A DNA stretch of 64,000 nt from assembly GCF_001417955.2 (NCBI RefSeq), contig NZ_LKTM01000361.1:1-64000 (forward strand), read 5' to 3'. The notes beneath the pieces are model-generated. The model made no database searches. It was not told the origin of the DNA and saw only the letters and a program-made list of their open reading frames with translations. The DNA is from Mycobacterium gordonae (lineage in GTDB: Bacteria; Actinomycetota; Actinomycetes; Mycobacteriales; Mycobacteriaceae). The position numbers were made by a program, and so were the translations under genes. Positions 50,101 to 59,487 of this stretch are shown here, piece by piece; the first letter of the stretch is position 1, and every line of letters begins with the position of its first letter.

Positions 50101-50809
50101 GCGCTGCGTCCGCCCACCATTGCCGGTGCACGTCGCGGCAACCATCGGCAAGCAGTTGCGCGGGCCGGTCGAACCCCGGTCGCACCGCCGCCGCGCCGGT
50201 GAAGTCCTGGCCGACGGTGTACCCGTTGGTGACCACCAGTGTGGCCAGCCCGGCCGAATGCGCAGCCCGCAGGCCGATAGCCGAATCCTCCACCGCCAGT
50301 ACATCTTCGGGCCGCAACGCCAGCCGGGCCAGCGCCGCCAGGTACGCCTCGGGATCGGGCTTGAGCCGTTCGACGTCGTCGCCGGTGACGATCACCTCGG
50401 CGACACCGTCCCCGACGACGTGCCGGACCAGTGGCTCTACCCAGCGGCGGCGCCCGGTCGTCGCGATGGCCACCCGGACACCGGACCGGTGCAGGTCGAC
50501 GATCAGCTTCGACAGTCCGGGACGGGCGCAGATCGCGCCGTTGAGGACGCGCATGGTGAACAGCGCCGTCTTGGTACGGTGCACGTCCTCGGCCAACCGG
50601 CCGGCGCGGGTGCCGAATCCCCGCTGTCGTAGGTCATGCGTGATGCGGCGGCGCCCACCGGCGATTGCCAGCAGCCGACCGTAGGTCTCGGGCGTCCAGA
50701 CGATGTCCAGTCCGTGCTTGGCGAACGCGTCGTTGAACGCCAGCCGATGACCGTTGCGTTCGGTGTCGGCCAGCGTTCCGTCGACGTCGAAGATGACCGC
50801 TTGCAGCAC
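50090..50809 (-). CDS. cbbY: CbbY-type HAD phosphatase
   Basis: 239 residues. HAD motif I FDVDGTLADTE, cap domain about 20-90, motif II IATTGRRR, motif III KPDPEAYLAAL and AVEDSAIGL. In cbb operons CbbY removes xylulose-1,5-bisphosphate, a misfire product that inhibits RuBisCO; a phosphoglycolate phosphatase is the alternative. GTG start after GTGAGGA, 6 bases from the tkt stop, so it ends a rpe-tkt-cbbY operon. Confidence 0.82.
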   Translation of the reverse strand: MLQAVIFDVDGTLADTERNGHRLAFNDAFAKHGLDIVWTPETYGRLLAIAGGRRRITHDLRQRGFGTRAGRLAEDVHRTKTALFTMRVLNGAICARPGLSKLIVDLHRSGVRVAIATTGRRRWVEPLVRHVVGDGVAEVIVTGDDVERLKPDPEAYLAALARLALRPEDVLAVEDSAIGLRAAHSAGLATLVVTNGYTVGQDFTGAAAVRPGFDRPAQLLADGCRDVHRQWWADAARRA

Positions 50810-50815
50810 GATTCC

Positions 50816-52822
50816 TCACCCGGACGCACGCGCGATGGTGTGCAGTGCCGCTTCGGCGACCGCGGACGCGGTCAGGCCCAGATGCGCGGCCACCTCCGGC
50901 CCCGGTCCGCTCGCGCCGAAGCACTCGATGCCGATGACCGTGTCACAAGGTCTGGCCAGCGCCCGCCAACCGATGCCGACCCCGGCCTCGATCCAGACCA
51001 CCGGCAGATCCGGCAACGCCGCAATCCGTTCCCGCCACATCACCGACACCACGATCGCCGCTATCCCGCGCTCGCCCAACAGCTCTGCGGCCTGCATCGC
51101 CAGCGCGACCTCGGAGCCGCTGGCCGCCAGCATCACGTGCGGGGTATCGGCGACCGGCCGCACCACCCGCATGCCGTACTGGCGGACGTCGTCGAGGCCG
51201 GCGCCGCCGAGCTCCGGCAGGTCCTGGCGGCTCAGCACCAGAACCGTTGGGCCATCGGTGTTGTCGGCGGCGATCTGCCACGCCAGTGCGGTCTCGGCGG
51301 CATCGGCCGGCCGCAGCACGGTCAGTCCCGGGATGAGCCGCAACGACTCCAGCTGCTCGATAGGCTGATGCGTGGGACCGTCCTCACCGACATGCACCGA
51401 GTCGTGGGTGAACACGTACACCACGGGCAGTTTCATCAACGCCGACAACCGCAGGGCCGGCCGCAGATAGTCGGCGAACACCAGGAAGGTGCTACCGAAC
51501 GGCCGCAGCCCACCGTGCAGGGCGATACCGTTCATCACCGCCGCCATGGCATGTTCGCGGATTCCGAAATGGATGGTGCGACCACTGAAGTCATCCGGTG
51601 CGACGTCCCCGCCGGGGATGGCGGTGTTGGTCGAGGCGGCCAGGTCCGCAGACCCGCCGACCAGGCCCGGGTAAACTGCCGCCAGCGCGTTCAGCGCCTG
51701 TCCAGAGGCCTTGCGGGTGGCCGACTTTCCGCCCGCGGCGGCGCCGTCGGCCAGCGGTTTCAACACCGACAGGTCGTCGGCAACCGGGACGCAGTCCAGC
51801 GGGAAATCGGTGGACAGCTGCGGGTGGTCGACCTGCCACGCCGCGTGCGTCTGCGCCCACTGTGCGTGCGCCGCGGCCCCGCGAGAGGCGACCACCGCCG
51901 CGGCCGCACCCACCGCGAGCGGCACGTGAAACTGCTCGTCGGGCCAGTCCAGGCGGGCGCGCATCGCCTGGAGCACATCCGAACCCAGCGGGCTGCCATG
52001 GGCTTTCGGCGTTCCCTCCACTCCGGGAGCACCGAAGCCGATGGTCGTGCGCACCCGGATGAACGTCGGGCGCCCGTCACCGTCGGCGGCTTCGGTGAAC
52101 GCCCGGTCGAGGGCAGGCACGTCGTTGCCGTCGGCAACACTGAGCACCCGCCACCCGTACGCCGCGAACCGGCCCTCGACGTCGTCGGCGCAACTCTGCG
52201 ACGCCGGTCCGTCGATGGTGATGTCGTTGTCGTCGAAGATGACGATCAGCCTGCCCAGCCGCAACCGGCCGGCCAGCGAGGCGGCCTCGTGGCTGATGCC
52301 CTCCATCAGGTCGCCGTCGCCCGCCAGCACCCAGGTGCGGTGGCCGACCACGGTGTGGTCGTCGGTGTTGCAGCGGGCGGCCAGCATCCGCTCGGCCAGC
52401 GCCATGCCGACCGCGTTCGCAATGCCCTGTCCCAGAGGTCCTGTCGTGGTTTCGACGCCGGGCGTGTGGCCGTATTCGGGATGGCCGGGTGTTGCCGAGC
52501 CGAGCTGACGGAACCTGCGCAGCTGGCTGACCGGCAGGTCGTATCCGAAGACATGCAGCAGGGCGTACAACAGCATGGAGCCGTGGCCGGCGGAGAGCAC
52601 GAACCGGTCCCGGTCGGGCCAGCGCGGGTCGGCGGGGTCGTGGCGCAGATGCCGCGACCACAGCGTCCAGGCGATGGCGCTGGTGCCCAGCGGCAACCCC
52701 GGGTGCCCGCTGTTCGCGGCCTGCACGCCGTCGGCGGCCAGAAACCGCAGCGTGTTGATCGCCAGCTGGTCCAATTCGTCGGTGCGGGTGGATGTTTCGT
52801 GGGCGAGCGGCGCAATGGTCAT
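50816..52822 (-). CDS. cbbT: Transketolase (Calvin-cycle copy)
   Basis: 668 residues. Thiamine diphosphate site GDGDLMEGISHEAASLAG and NDITIDG, substrate residues SGHPGLPLG and PEYGHTPGVETTTGPLGQG, pyrimidine-domain GIREHAMAAVMNG. It rearranges C2 units to regenerate ribulose-5-phosphate. Overlaps the rpe gene by 4 bases. Location among cbb genes suggests a dedicated copy separate from the housekeeping transketolase. Confidence 0.95.
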   Translation of the reverse strand: MTIAPLAHETSTRTDELDQLAINTLRFLAADGVQAANSGHPGLPLGTSAIAWTLWSRHLRHDPADPRWPDRDRFVLSAGHGSMLLYALLHVFGYDLPVSQLRRFRQLGSATPGHPEYGHTPGVETTTGPLGQGIANAVGMALAERMLAARCNTDDHTVVGHRTWVLAGDGDLMEGISHEAASLAGRLRLGRLIVIFDDNDITIDGPASQSCADDVEGRFAAYGWRVLSVADGNDVPALDRAFTEAADGDGRPTFIRVRTTIGFGAPGVEGTPKAHGSPLGSDVLQAMRARLDWPDEQFHVPLAVGAAAAVVASRGAAAHAQWAQTHAAWQVDHPQLSTDFPLDCVPVADDLSVLKPLADGAAAGGKSATRKASGQALNALAAVYPGLVGGSADLAASTNTAIPGGDVAPDDFSGRTIHFGIREHAMAAVMNGIALHGGLRPFGSTFLVFADYLRPALRLSALMKLPVVYVFTHDSVHVGEDGPTHQPIEQLESLRLIPGLTVLRPADAAETALAWQIAADNTDGPTVLVLSRQDLPELGGAGLDDVRQYGMRVVRPVADTPHVMLAASGSEVALAMQAAELLGERGIAAIVVSVMWRERIAALPDLPVVWIEAGVGIGWRALARPCDTVIGIECFGASGPGPEVAAHLGLTASAVAEAALHTIARASG

Positions 52823-53502
52823 TGGGTCACCAGTCTTCCGTTGGTTTCACAAGCGGCGGAGCGGAGCGCCTCGGCGCGCTCAGTCATAGTGCCGGCGAAC
52901 AACGCGGACCCGGCGCAGAACACGTCGGCCCCGGCGGCCGCGGCCCGCCCGATCGTGGACGGTCCGATGCCGCCGTCCACTTCGAGCTCAATTTCCATTC
53001 CGCGACTGTCGATTTCGGCTCTGGCGGCCGCGATCTTGGGTTCCATGCTCGCCAGATACCGTTGTCCGCCGAATCCCGGGTTGACCGTCATGATCAACAG
53101 CAGGTCGGTGATGTCGAGCACGTCGACGACCGCGGCCAGCGGAGTGGCGGGATTGAGCGCCACACCGGCGCGTGCGCCGAGTTCGCGGATGGCCGACAGG
53201 GTGCGGTGCAGGTGTCGACATGCTTCGGCATGCACTATGACGATGCCGCAGCCCGCCTCCACCCAACGCGGCAGCATCGGGTCGGGGTCCTCGACCATCA
53301 GGTGCGCCTCGAACCCGATCGTCACCAAGTCGCGGCAGGCGGCGATCACGTCGGGGCCAAACGTCAGATTCGGCACGAACCGGCCGTCCATGACGTCCCA
53401 CTGAATACGGTCGACGCCGGCGTGCTCGATCTCCGCGACGTCGCGGCCGAGCTCGGCGAAGTCGGCCGGCAGCACGGATGCGACCAAGACTGGGTCCGTC
53501 AC
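52819..53502 (-). CDS. cbbE: Ribulose-phosphate 3-epimerase (Calvin-cycle copy)
   Basis: 227 residues. TIM-barrel motifs ASVLPADF, QWDVMDGRFVPNLTFGP, FEAHLMVEDP, IMTVNPGFGGQRY and VDGGIGPSTI. GTG start 5 bases after GGAGGT. Converts xylulose-5-P to ribulose-5-P for RuBisCO substrate regeneration. First gene of the cbbE-cbbT-cbbY operon. The frame is open further upstream, but that part runs into the hairpin repeat. Confidence 0.94.
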   Translation of the reverse strand: MTDPVLVASVLPADFAELGRDVAEIEHAGVDRIQWDVMDGRFVPNLTFGPDVIAACRDLVTIGFEAHLMVEDPDPMLPRWVEAGCGIVIVHAEACRHLHRTLSAIRELGARAGVALNPATPLAAVVDVLDITDLLLIMTVNPGFGGQRYLASMEPKIAAARAEIDSRGMEIELEVDGGIGPSTIGRAAAAGADVFCAGSALFAGTMTERAEALRSAACETNGRLVTQ

Positions 53503-53590
53503 GTCACACCTCCCTTCAGTGGTCAACCTAAGACGGCCCGGTGGTAAATAGATCCCCATCGTGGGGGTAATCGGGGGGTACCGTGGCGAC

Positions 53591-53645
53591 GACTGTGGAA
53601 TGCACGACGGCCCCTCAGCGTGTCGCGTCGTGAAATTCACAGTCG
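53591..53645. repeat. Hairpin repeat element, copy 2 (inverted, between rpe and the response regulator)
   Basis: Arms GACTGTGGAATGCACGACG (53591-53609) and its near complement (53627-53645), 16 of 19 pairs. The asymmetric core at 53618-53638 is the exact reverse complement of 50050-50070 (21 bases). It lies between divergent genes, so here it cannot simply be a shared terminator. Confidence 0.7.
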
Positions 53646-53683
53646 GCAGAATAAAAGGTTGCTGTTGCCATTATCGTTAATGC

Positions 53684-54352
53684 ATGACGGTGGTAACCGC
53701 GACACCCGTTCGCGTCGTATTGGTCGATGACCACGAAATGGTGATCGAAGGTCTCAAAGCCATGCTCGCGTCTTTCAAGAACCGGGTACGGGTGGTCGGG
53801 GAGGCGGTCGGCGCCGAGAACGCGATCGGGGTCATCGACAGTCTCCGGCCCGACATCGTGCTGTGTGATGTGCGCATGCAGGGAGCCAGCGGGCTCGACC
53901 TTTGCCGCACCATCCGGGAGCGCAACCCAGCGTCCAAGGTGATCCTGCTGTCGGTCTACGAGGACGAGCAGTACCTCTTTCAGGCGCTGCGGGTCGGGGC
54001 ATCCGGTTACCTTCTCAAGGGCATCAGCAGCGACGAACTGGTGCGTCAGCTCGAGTATGTGCAGGGCGGGTCGACGGCCATCGACGCCGGCCTGGCCGCC
54101 CGCGCCGCCGACACCGCCGCCCGCCTGCAGCGCGACGAATTCTGGCCGGGAGCGCGCCAGGGCCTCAGTCAGCGCGAAAGCGAGATTCTGTCGTTCGTGG
54201 TCGCCGGCCTGTCCAATCGGGGCATCGCCGGCAAACTCGTCATCGGCGACGAGACGGTCAAGAGTCACCTGCGTTCCATCTACCGCAAGCTCGGCGTCAA
54301 CGACCGCACCGCCGCGGTTGCGGTGGCCCTGCGCGAGGGGATCTACCAGTGA
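53684..54352 (+). CDS. NarL/FixJ-type response regulator
   Basis: 222 residues. Receiver: VVLVDDHEMVIEGL, phospho-acceptor Asp62 in VLCDVRMQGASG, LLSVYEDEQ, GYLLKGIS. LuxR HTH: LSQRESEILSFVVAGLSNRGIAGKLVIGDETVKSHLRSIYRKLG. Coupled to the sensor kinase by a 4-base overlap and placed in the middle of the cbb block, so control of carbon fixation or hydrogenase genes is plausible. No good ribosome site; possibly leaderless. Confidence 0.92.
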   Translation: MTVVTATPVRVVLVDDHEMVIEGLKAMLASFKNRVRVVGEAVGAENAIGVIDSLRPDIVLCDVRMQGASGLDLCRTIRERNPASKVILLSVYEDEQYLFQALRVGASGYLLKGISSDELVRQLEYVQGGSTAIDAGLAARAADTAARLQRDEFWPGARQGLSQRESEILSFVVAGLSNRGIAGKLVIGDETVKSHLRSIYRKLGVNDRTAAVAVALREGIYQ

Positions 54353-55536
54353 ACGTGCGCGGTCTGGTGGACGCCGACCGCGAGGTGGCGCTACTCCTCG
54401 ACATCGTGGCCGCCACCGGCAGCGGGCCGGCGGTGGAACCGGTGGCCGCGGCCGTCGCCCGGCTGATCACCGCCGCCACCGCATCCGACGTGTGCTTCGT
54501 GCACGTGCTCGACGACTCCGGCGGTTCGTTGACGCTGGCCGGTGCCACGCCGCCCTTCGACGAGTACATCGGCCAGGTGCAGCTGCGGCTGGGCGAGGGC
54601 GTCTCCGGCTGGGTGGCCCAGCACCGCGAACCCGTCGTCATCACCAGCGGCAAGGACGAGGACCCCCGCTATGTGCCGATCGCGGCGCTGCGCGGCTCGG
54701 ATTTCACCTCGATGGCGTCGGTGCCGATGGAGACCGGCCTGGGCCGGCTCGTCGGCGTCCTCAACGTGCACACCGTGGCCCGGCGCGAGTTCACCGAACG
54801 CGACATCCAATTGCTGCTGGCCATCGGCCGGCTGACCGCCGGCGCCCTCGACCAGGCCCGGGTGCACCGGCAGCTGGCGGCCAAGGAACGGGTGCACGGA
54901 AACTTCGCCGAACAGGTGATCGCCGCTCAGGAATCCGAGCGCAGGCGACTGGCCGGAGACATCCACGACGGCATCAGCCAGCGACTGGTCAGCCTCAGTT
55001 ACCGGCTCGACGCCGCCGCCCGTGCCGTCGAGATCGACGACTCCGCCGAGGCCACCGAACAGCTGGAGAAGGCCCGCGACCTGGTCGACCTCACGCTGGC
55101 CGAGGCCCGATCGGCGATCGGCGGCCTGCGCCCGCCGGTCCTCGACGACCTCGGCCTGGCCGGCGGCCTGGCCAGCCTGGCGTCGACCATCCCCGAGGTC
55201 GACCTCGATCTCGAGTTGGCCGACGAGCGGCTCTCCGAACATGTCGAAGTGGCGCTGTACCGCATCGCCCAGGAGTGCCTGCAGAACGTGGTCAAACACT
55301 CCAAGGCGATGACGGCCATCGTGCGTTTCGCGGTTTCCGACGGAGAGGCCCGGCTGCAGGTCTCCGACGACGGCGTGGGTTTCACGCCGTCTCCAGGGCG
55401 GGCGCCGACCAGCTACGGGATGCTGTCGATGACAGAGCGCGCGGAGCTGGTCGGCGGTCGGCTGGCGGTCCGTTCCACCCCGGGATCGGGGACAACCGTA
55501 ACGGTGACCGTGCCCCTGCCGGCTCAGGCCGGCTGA
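54349..55536 (+). CDS. GAF-domain sensor histidine kinase (NarL partner)
   Basis: 395 residues, GTG start in a GTGA overlap. GAF domain about 20-175 (VCFVHVLDDSGGS, LGEGVSGWVAQHREPVVI); HisKA_3 with His206 in ESERRRLAGDIHDGISQRL; HATPase with AQECLQNVVKHSKA and SDDGVGF. Cytoplasmic; the GAF signal (redox, gas or small ligand) is unknown. Its 3' end overlaps the end of the aldolase gene by 13 bases. Confidence 0.92.
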   Translation: MNVRGLVDADREVALLLDIVAATGSGPAVEPVAAAVARLITAATASDVCFVHVLDDSGGSLTLAGATPPFDEYIGQVQLRLGEGVSGWVAQHREPVVITSGKDEDPRYVPIAALRGSDFTSMASVPMETGLGRLVGVLNVHTVARREFTERDIQLLLAIGRLTAGALDQARVHRQLAAKERVHGNFAEQVIAAQESERRRLAGDIHDGISQRLVSLSYRLDAAARAVEIDDSAEATEQLEKARDLVDLTLAEARSAIGGLRPPVLDDLGLAGGLASLASTIPEVDLDLELADERLSEHVEVALYRIAQECLQNVVKHSKAMTAIVRFAVSDGEARLQVSDDGVGFTPSPGRAPTSYGMLSMTERAELVGGRLAVRSTPGSGTTVTVTVPLPAQAG

Positions 55537-56531
55537 AGCTCACCGCGCAGCCGCAGCGCCGCGGCATTGGCGTTCACGTGACTGGACAACGCATCCTGCG
55601 CGGCACCGATCTTCAGCTCGTCACCACGCCACGCCTTCAGCGCGGGCGACACCAGAGCCCGGCCGAACGAGAACGTCAGCGGCCATGGCGTCTGGTGGGC
55701 CTGCAGCGCGGTGAGGTTTGCTGTGGCGCGCTCCGGGGACTGGCCGCCGGACAAGAACGCGACGCCGGCCAGGTCGCCCGGCCAGGCGCGCAGCACCGAC
55801 ACCGTCGCCTCGGCCACCTGTTCCGCGGTCGCTTGGACCGGGTGGCGCTCGCCCTCGATCACCATGTTGGGTTTGAGCACGATGCCGGCCAGGTCCACCC
55901 GAAGCAGGCCGAGTTGCTGGCGGACGGCGGCGTGCACGCTGGCGGTCACCTCGGCGCAGCGCTGGATGCTGTGATCACCGGTCATCAGAACCTCGGGTTC
56001 GACGATCGGCACGACGCCGGCCTCCTGGCAGGCGGCGGCGTAGCGGGCCAGCGCATTGGCGTTGCACGCGATCGCGCCCCAGCTCGGGGTGTTGTCGCTG
56101 ATGGTGAACACCGCGCGCCACTTGGCGAACGCCGCTCCCATCGCCGCGTAGCGGGCGAGCCGGGCCGGCAGACCGTCCAATCCTTCGGTCACCGTCTCGC
56201 CGGGGAGGCCCGGGCACGGCTTGGCGCCGGTGTCGACCTTGATGCCGGGCAGCATGCCGAGGTCGCGGACCGCCTGGGCGAACGGCCTGCCGTCGCTGAA
56301 CACCTGAGCGAGGGTCTCCTCGCAGAAGATGATTCCGGAGACTCCGCCGGCCAGCCCCGGCGTGCTGGTCAGGATCTCGCGGTAGATGCGTCGACTATCC
56401 GCGGTGGCGGTGACGCCGGCCTGCTCCAGTCGGCTGGACATCGTCGCGATGCTCTCGTCGGCGGCCAGAATTCCTTTGCCGGGCGCGGTCATGGCCTGGG
56501 CGATCTTCCTGCATGTGTTCATGGCGCACAC
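55524..56531 (-). CDS. Class I fructose-bisphosphate aldolase
   Basis: 335 residues. GKGILAADES near the N-terminus, Schiff-base Lys in GIVLKPNMV, AFLSGGQSPERATANL and FSFGRALVSPALKAW. Condenses triose phosphates to fructose-1,6-bisphosphate, and in Calvin operons also makes sedoheptulose bisphosphate. GTG 56531 or the ATG at 56522 may be the start. Divergent from cbbL, so a shared 140-base control region is likely. Confidence 0.93.
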   Translation of the reverse strand: MCAMNTCRKIAQAMTAPGKGILAADESIATMSSRLEQAGVTATADSRRIYREILTSTPGLAGGVSGIIFCEETLAQVFSDGRPFAQAVRDLGMLPGIKVDTGAKPCPGLPGETVTEGLDGLPARLARYAAMGAAFAKWRAVFTISDNTPSWGAIACNANALARYAAACQEAGVVPIVEPEVLMTGDHSIQRCAEVTASVHAAVRQQLGLLRVDLAGIVLKPNMVIEGERHPVQATAEQVAEATVSVLRAWPGDLAGVAFLSGGQSPERATANLTALQAHQTPWPLTFSFGRALVSPALKAWRGDELKIGAAQDALSSHVNANAAALRLRGELQPA

Positions 56532-56594
56532 CGTAGAAAGACCCCCGACACCTGATCCTCACCCGAATGGTGGAACCGGCGGGGGTGACACAAA

Positions 56595-56640
56595 GACTTA
56601 ACTATTTACTTCAGAATCAATGGCCTAATCTCGATAGACA
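56595..56640 (+). promoter_or_regulatory. AT-rich control region of cbbL
   Basis: The 140 bases between the aldolase and cbbL starts contain an AT-rich patch with TAATCT at 56626-56631 as a possible -10. Several T-N11-A pairs fit a LysR box, but by eye none stands out. The cbbL start has no clear ribosome site. Confidence 0.3.
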
Positions 56641-56671
56641 GCTTCAGTATCACGATGCCACGATTCGAGCC

Positions 56672-58102
56672 ATGACAGAGAGATGGAACGCGGGAGTCAT
56701 CCCGTATGCAGAAATGGGTTACTGGCAGCCGGACTACGTGCCGAAGGACACCGACGTGTTGTGTGCCTTCCGGATCACACCGCAGGAGGGGGTGCCGCCC
56801 GAGGAGGCCGGCGCTGCCGTCGCCGGTGAATCGAGCACCGCGACCTGGACGGTGGTGTGGACCGACCGGCTCACCACGTTCGAGCACTATCAGGCCAAGT
56901 GCTACCGCGTCGACGCGGTGCCGAACACGCCCGGGCAGTGGATCGCCTGGATCGCCTACGACCTCGACCTGTTCGAGGAAGGGTCGATCGCCAACCTGAC
57001 CAGCTCGATCATCGGCAACGTGTTCGGGTTCAAGCCGCTAAAGGCGCTGCGTTTGGAGGACATGCGGATCCCGACCCACTACGTCAAGACCTTCCAGGGG
57101 CCCGCGCACGGGATCGTGATGGAACGCGAGCACCTCGGTAAGTTCGGCCGGCCGCTGCTGGGCGCCACCACCAAGCCGAAGCTGGGACTCTCCGCGCGCA
57201 ATTACGGCCGAGTGGTCTACGAAGCACTGCGCGGCGGTCTGGACTTCACCAAGGACGACGAGAACATCAACTCCCAGCCGTTCATGCGGTGGCGCGACCG
57301 CTTCCTGTTCTGCATGGAGGCCGTCAACCGGGCGCAGGCCGCGACCGGCGAGATCAAGGGCCACTACCTCAACATCACCGCCGGGACCATGGAGGAGATG
57401 TACGAGCGGGCAAACTTTGCCGCCGAACTGGGCTCGGTGATCGTGATGATCGACCTGACCATCGGCTACACCGCGATCCAGTCGATGGCCAAGTGGGCCC
57501 GCGACAACGGCGTCATCCTGCACCTGCACCGCGCCGGGCACGGCACTTACACACGGCAGAAGACCCATGGTGTCAGCTTCCGGGTCATCTCCAAATGGAT
57601 GCGGCTGGCGGGCGTCGACCACATCCACGCCGGCACCGTCGTCGGCAAACTCGAAGGCGACCCCAACACCACCGCCGGCTTCTACGACACCCTGCGTCTG
57701 GACAGCGTCAAGGCCGACCCGGTCAAGGGCCTGTACTTCGACCAGGAATGGGCGTCGATGCCCGGCGTCATGCCGGTCGCCTCCGGTGGTATCCACGCAG
57801 GTCAGATGCACCAGCTGATCCACTACCTGGGCGAGGACGTGGTGCTGCAGTTCGGCGGCGGCACGATCGGCCACCCGATGGGCATCGCCGCCGGCGCCGA
57901 GGCCAACCGGGTCGCGCTGGAAGCCATGATCAAAGCCCGCAACGAGGGCCGCGACTACTACCAAGAAGGCCCCGAAATCCTGAAGAAGGCGGCCTCGCGC
58001 AACCGCGCGCTGGACACCGCACTGGCCACCTGGGGCGACATCACCTTCAATTACGAATCCACCGACACCCCCGACGTCGTCGCGACACCGACCCGGGTCT
58101 AA
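56672..58102 (+). CDS. cbbL: RuBisCO large subunit, red-type Form I
   Basis: 476 residues from ATG 56672, the normal Form I length; the frame is open further upstream. Catalytic Lys168 (TTKPKLGL), carbamylated Lys194 with following acids (DFTKDDENI), loop-6 Lys326 (GTVVGKLEGDP), plus TWTVVWTDRLT and HRAGHGTYTRQ. A red-type (Form IC/IE) assignment is supported by the adjacent cbbX. Fixes CO2 onto ribulose-1,5-bisphosphate. First of the overlapping cbbLSX-R set. Confidence 0.97.
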   Translation: MTERWNAGVIPYAEMGYWQPDYVPKDTDVLCAFRITPQEGVPPEEAGAAVAGESSTATWTVVWTDRLTTFEHYQAKCYRVDAVPNTPGQWIAWIAYDLDLFEEGSIANLTSSIIGNVFGFKPLKALRLEDMRIPTHYVKTFQGPAHGIVMEREHLGKFGRPLLGATTKPKLGLSARNYGRVVYEALRGGLDFTKDDENINSQPFMRWRDRFLFCMEAVNRAQAATGEIKGHYLNITAGTMEEMYERANFAAELGSVIVMIDLTIGYTAIQSMAKWARDNGVILHLHRAGHGTYTRQKTHGVSFRVISKWMRLAGVDHIHAGTVVGKLEGDPNTTAGFYDTLRLDSVKADPVKGLYFDQEWASMPGVMPVASGGIHAGQMHQLIHYLGEDVVLQFGGGTIGHPMGIAAGAEANRVALEAMIKARNEGRDYYQEGPEILKKAASRNRALDTALATWGDITFNYESTDTPDVVATPTRV

Positions 58103-58114
58103 AGGAGCTCAGCC

Positions 58115-58540
58115 ATGCGAATCACCCAGGGCACCTTCTCGTATCTGCCCGACTTCACCGACGAGGAGATCACCGCCCAGATCAATTACGCGCTCGACCA
58201 CGAGTGGCCGCTGTCGGTGGAGTTCACCGACGACCCGCACCCGCGCAACATCTACTGGGAGATGTGGGGCCTGCCGATGTTCGACCTCAAGGACGCCGCA
58301 GGCGTGCTGCTCGAGGTCAACGCCTGCCGGGCGGCCAACCCGAACAGCTACATCCGCCTCAACGCCTATGACGCGAGCTTGGGCCGGCAGACGACGGCAC
58401 TGTCGTTCATCGTCAACCGGCCGGCCGACGAGCCCGGATTCCGGCTGGACCGTGCCGAGCGGGCCAACCGCCAGATCGGCTACAGCACGTTCGCCTACGC
58501 CACCGAGCGACCAAGCGGGCAGAGGTACGAGTCGTCATGA
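58115..58540 (+). CDS. cbbS: RuBisCO small subunit, red-type
   Basis: 141 residues. GTFSYLPDFTDEEI, then YWEMWGLPMFDL and NSYIRLNAYDASLGRQTTALSFIV. The extended C-terminus (ERANRQIGYSTFAYA) is typical of red-type subunits, where it forms beta-hairpins that assist assembly. AAAGGAG lies 7 bases before the start. Overlaps cbbX by 4 bases. Confidence 0.97.
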   Translation: MRITQGTFSYLPDFTDEEITAQINYALDHEWPLSVEFTDDPHPRNIYWEMWGLPMFDLKDAAGVLLEVNACRAANPNSYIRLNAYDASLGRQTTALSFIVNRPADEPGFRLDRAERANRQIGYSTFAYATERPSGQRYESS

Positions 58541-59487
58541 CCGCGTTCGGCTACCGGCCGGCGCCCGTCGAACCGGACCCCGAACCCGAGCCGGAGATCC
58601 TGGACCCGGATGCCGTCGTCGACCTGGCGGCGGCCCGGGCCAGCTCCGGGGTGGACGAGGTGCTGTCCGGGCTGGACCGCGAGCTGGTCGGCCTGGAGCC
58701 GGTGAAGACCCGCATCGCCGAGATCGCGGCGCTGTTGCTGGTCGACCGCATGCGGGAGAGGTTCGGTGTCCAGGCGGCCCAGCCGACTTTGCACATGTGC
58801 TTCACCGGCAACCCGGGCACCGGCAAGACCACCGTGGCCACCCGAATGGCCGACCTGCTGCACCGGCTCGGTTACCTGCGCCGCGGTCATCTGGTGAGCG
58901 TCACCCGCGACGACCTGGTCGGTGAATACGTGGGCCATACCGCGCCGAAGACCAAGGACGTCATCAAGCGGGCAATGGGCGGGGTCCTGTTCATCGACGA
59001 GGCGTACTACCTCTACAAAGTCGAGAACGAGCGGGACTACGGTGGCGAAGCCATCGAGATCCTGCTGCAGGTGATGGAGAACAACCGCGACGACCTGGTG
59101 GTGATCCTGGCCGGCTACGCCGACAAGATGGACCAGTTCTTCTCCGCCAACCCCGGCATGCAGAGCCGCATCGCCCACCACATCACCTTCCCGGACTACA
59201 CCGTCGGCGAACTCGAGGACATCGCCGGGCTGATGGTCGACGGGCTGGGGTACCGGTTTTCCGACGAGGCCCGTGCGGTGCTGCATCAATATCTGCACCG
59301 CCGCCGGGACCAGCCGTGGTTCGCCAACGCGCGCAGCGTGCGCAACGCGCTGGAACGAGCGCGGCTGCGCCACGCGCGCCGATTGCTGGCCAATGCGGAC
59401 ACGCCGGTCGGCTTGGCCGAGCTGACCACGATCGAGGCGGTAGACCTGTTGGCCAGCCGGGTGTTCGAGACACGGGAGAGCGCATGA
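58537..59487 (+). CDS. cbbX: CbbX, red-type RuBisCO activase (AAA+)
   Basis: 316 residues. Walker A GNPGTGKT at 91-98, pore-loop region GEYVGHTAPKTK, Walker B VLFIDEAYYL, sensor and arginine residues in NPGMQSRIAHH. It removes inhibitory sugar phosphates by pulling on the RuBisCO large-subunit C-terminus and needs RuBP. Coupled to cbbS and cbbR. Confidence 0.96.
   Translation: MTAFGYRPAPVEPDPEPEPEILDPDAVVDLAAARASSGVDEVLSGLDRELVGLEPVKTRIAEIAALLLVDRMRERFGVQAAQPTLHMCFTGNPGTGKTTVATRMADLLHRLGYLRRGHLVSVTRDDLVGEYVGHTAPKTKDVIKRAMGGVLFIDEAYYLYKVENERDYGGEAIEILLQVMENNRDDLVVILAGYADKMDQFFSANPGMQSRIAHHITFPDYTVGELEDIAGLMVDGLGYRFSDEARAVLHQYLHRRRDQPWFANARSVRNALERARLRHARRLLANADTPVGLAELTTIEAVDLLASRVFETRESA

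Noticed and set aside
50636..53404. Very long open frame on the plus strand across cbbY, transketolase and epimerase
   Set aside because: Its translation is Arg/Gly/His-rich with no domain, and it is exactly antisense to three clear enzymes. It is a shadow of high-GC codon bias.
54057..56555. 832-codon plus-strand frame across the sensor kinase and aldolase
   Set aside because: It is a frame-shifted reading of the kinase and antisense to the aldolase, with low-complexity Arg/Gly composition.
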